Below are positions 62,588 to 64,000 of a DNA stretch of 64,000 bases, in pieces. Within the stretch, counting starts at the first letter, position 1. Each line of letters begins with the position of its first letter. The position numbers and the translations under genes are program-made. The DNA is from Roseateles oligotrophus (lineage in GTDB: Bacteria; Pseudomonadota; Gammaproteobacteria; Burkholderiales; Burkholderiaceae_C). The stretch spans positions 248,001 through 312,000 of the forward strand of contig NZ_JAJIRN010000003.1 of the NCBI RefSeq assembly GCF_025717515.1, in the 5' to 3' direction. A model generated the notes under the pieces. That model was given only the letters and a program-made list of their open reading frames with translations, was not told where the DNA came from and did not search any database.

Positions 62588-63787
62588 TTAGGCCGGCCGC
62601 CTAACCAGCAAAACAAGCAGCGTCAGCAGGCACAGGCCGGCGCCGGCATAGAAGGTGGCTTCGGCACCCCAGCCGTCCCACAGCAGCCCCGCCAAAGCGC
62701 TCGCCAGCAGCATGGCCAAGCCGCTGATCAGATTGAAAAAACCATAGGCCGTGCCGCGCAAATGGGCCGGCGCGGTGTCGGCCACCATGGTCGCCAACAG
62801 GCCTTGGGTGATGCCCATATGCACGCCCCAGAGCGCCACCCCGCCGCCCAATGCCGCCCAAGCGCTGCTGCTGGCCAGCAGCAAATCGGCCGCCAGCAAG
62901 ACCCCCAAGCCCAAGCCCAGCATGGCGCTGTGGCTGACCCGGTCGGACAGCTTTCCGAAGGGGTAGGCGCTGGCCGAATAGACCAGATTCATCGCCACCA
63001 TCACCAGTGGAATAGTCGCCAGGGGCAGGCCGGTTTGCTGTGCCCGCAGCACCAGAAACGCCTCGCTGAAACGCGCCAGCGTGAACAATCCACCGATCGC
63101 AACCACCCACCAATAGGCCGGGGAGAGCTGGCGCAGATTGGCCCGGCTGATCGGATTGAGGCGTTTTTTACCGGCACTGCTTCGGGGCTCATGCACGCCG
63201 AATGCCAGCAAGGCGACCGCCATGGCGGCAGGAATCACCGCCACCCAGAACACCGCGCGAAAGTCGTTCGCCCACAGCAGCATCAAGCCCACGCCGAGCA
63301 GCGGCCCGAGCACCGCGCCGATCGAGTCGAGCGCTTGGCGCAGCCCGAAGGCCGCACCGCGCAAGCCCGGTGGCGCGAGATCGGCCACCAGCGCGTCGCG
63401 CGGCGCGCCCCGAATGCCCTTGCCGACCCGGTCGGTGAGGCGCGCCGCGACGACCCAGCCGACGCCGCTGGCAAGCGCGAAGACGGGTTTGGTCGCCGCG
63501 CCCAGGCCATAGCCCAACAATGCCAAGCCTTTGCGGCGCCCGAGGTAGTCACTCAAGGCGCCGGAAAAGACCTTGACGATCAGGGCTGTGGCCTCGGCTG
63601 CCCCCTCAATCAGCCCTACCGTGAAGGCCGAGGCGCCCAAGCTGCCGACCATGAACAGCGGCAACAGGCTGTGGATCATCTCGGACGACACATCCATCAA
63701 CAGGCTGACGAAGCCGAGCAGCCAGATGGCGGCGGGCAGTTGCGCGCGCGCGCTCGTCGGAGAAGTCGGACCAGAATCATGCTGCAT
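62588..63787 (-). CDS. major facilitator superfamily transporter
   Basis: 399 residues from ATG 63787 with twelve predicted helices. MFS motif A is in SDYLGRRKGLALLG (about 85), and a similar GKLSDRVSHSAMLG is in the second half (about 270). A charged central loop (SSAGKKRLNPISRANLRQ) lies near residue 195. It resembles the MFS proteins with a repeated RxxDRxGKGxRGAPRDAL motif (AARLTDRVGKGIRGAPRDAL, about 115). Substrate unknown; export of a small compound is likely. It converges on the tandem lipoproteins, with its stop 8 bases past theirs. Confidence 0.9.
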   Translation of the reverse strand: MQHDSGPTSPTSARAQLPAAIWLLGFVSLLMDVSSEMIHSLLPLFMVGSLGASAFTVGLIEGAAEATALIVKVFSGALSDYLGRRKGLALLGYGLGAATKPVFALASGVGWVVAARLTDRVGKGIRGAPRDALVADLAPPGLRGAAFGLRQALDSIGAVLGPLLGVGLMLLWANDFRAVFWVAVIPAAMAVALLAFGVHEPRSSAGKKRLNPISRANLRQLSPAYWWVVAIGGLFTLARFSEAFLVLRAQQTGLPLATIPLVMVAMNLVYSASAYPFGKLSDRVSHSAMLGLGLGVLLAADLLLASSSAWAALGGGVALWGVHMGITQGLLATMVADTAPAHLRGTAYGFFNLISGLAMLLASALAGLLWDGWGAEATFYAGAGLCLLTLLVLLVRRPA

Positions 63788-63815
63788 AGGCTTGTCCAGT
63801 GAATTGCGTCGCGGC

Positions 63816-64000
63816 TCACCAAGCCGCACGGGCCTTGGCCAAGGGAATCGAGAACTCGCATGGCTCCGGCAACTCGCCCCGCAGCCATGCGGCGATGACC
63901 TGGATCTGCCTGCGGTCCGACAGCATAGGCGTGTGGCCGGTGGCGGGGATATGCGCGAGGGTCAGGTCTTGCAAGCGCTGCATGCGGCCGAGGGTGGCGG
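63816..64000 (-). CDS. alpha/beta hydrolase, C-terminal end only
   Basis: The last 61 residues of a gene whose start is beyond the right edge. The segment LAHIPATGHTPMLSDRRQIQVIAAWL is the final strand, catalytic His (GHTPML) and last helix of an alpha/beta hydrolase, typically an esterase or hydrolase that acts on a small substrate. The catalytic Ser and Asp are not visible. It lies 28 bases upstream of the MFS gene on the same strand. Confidence 0.75.
   Translation of the reverse strand, partial: ATLGRMQRLQDLTLAHIPATGHTPMLSDRRQIQVIAAWLRGELPEPCEFSIPLAKARAAW

Overview
This window is GC-rich, densely packed bacterial chromosome. It looks like a betaproteobacterium of the order Burkholderiales, in the Roseateles/Paucibacter/Rubrivivax neighbourhood. 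I infer that from codon use, a trifunctional-type PutA paired with an Lrp-type regulator, PEP-CTERM proteins, several c-di-GMP proteins and a form II CoxL-type hydroxylase. No rRNA, tRNA, CRISPR array, intact insertion sequence, integrase or phage gene was recognised.

Layout. 1-8.7 kb: a cut-off esterase, a periplasmic solute-binding protein, an EamA exporter, a DUF4397 lipoprotein, 2,4-dienoyl-CoA reductase (fadH) and a PAS-GGDEF-EAL protein. 8.7-13.0 kb: a minus-strand peptide-export island with an HlyD-type adaptor, a 56-codon double-glycine (bacteriocin/microcin-like) precursor, a CPBP intramembrane protease and a C39-peptidase ABC exporter. Both transport genes are visibly broken (frameshift; internal deletion plus stop codon) while the precursor and CPBP genes are intact. 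The island is flanked by an imperfect 57-base direct repeat made from the 3' end of the EAL gene. 13.5-20.5 kb: polyphosphate kinase 2, a PAP2 phosphatase, three small unknown genes, an Lrp regulator and divergent putA. 20.6-25.5 kb: a PAS-GGDEF cyclase, a cytochrome c lipoprotein, a membrane protein/XRE regulator pair with evident operators, a second solute-binding protein and a DUF3617 protein.

25.5-30.1 kb: an operon of a PaiB-like flavoprotein and three GNAT acetyltransferases, divergent from a MocR regulator, then a PEP-CTERM protein. 30.2-36.0 kb: a molybdenum hydroxylase operon (CoxS-L-M-G-like, form II active-site motif) opposite DUF2789 and XdhC, which probably prepares its cofactor. 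36-42.6 kb: two HExxH proteins (one small and metzincin-like, one large with flanking TPRs), an FMN reductase behind a run of three palindromes, a hydrolase, two GNATs and a VOC protein. 42.7-48.4 kb: a membrane/redox cluster with an outer-membrane-like protein and DUF3034 on one strand, and a truncated-globin lipoprotein, a cupredoxin and a GGDEF-EAL protein on the other.

48.4-64 kb: a PEP-CTERM protein, a DUF4331 protein, an SRPBCC protein, an ECF sigma factor with a ChrR-like cupin partner, a NarL-type two-component pair, a lipoprotein with a Pro-Thr repeat, a thioredoxin-like protein, a FabI-type reductase, two tandem paralogous lipoproteins of unknown function, an MFS transporter and the end of an alpha/beta hydrolase. 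The most notable items are the decaying bacteriocin-like island and its flanking repeat, the globin-cupredoxin-c-di-GMP cluster, and the triple-palindrome promoter region.
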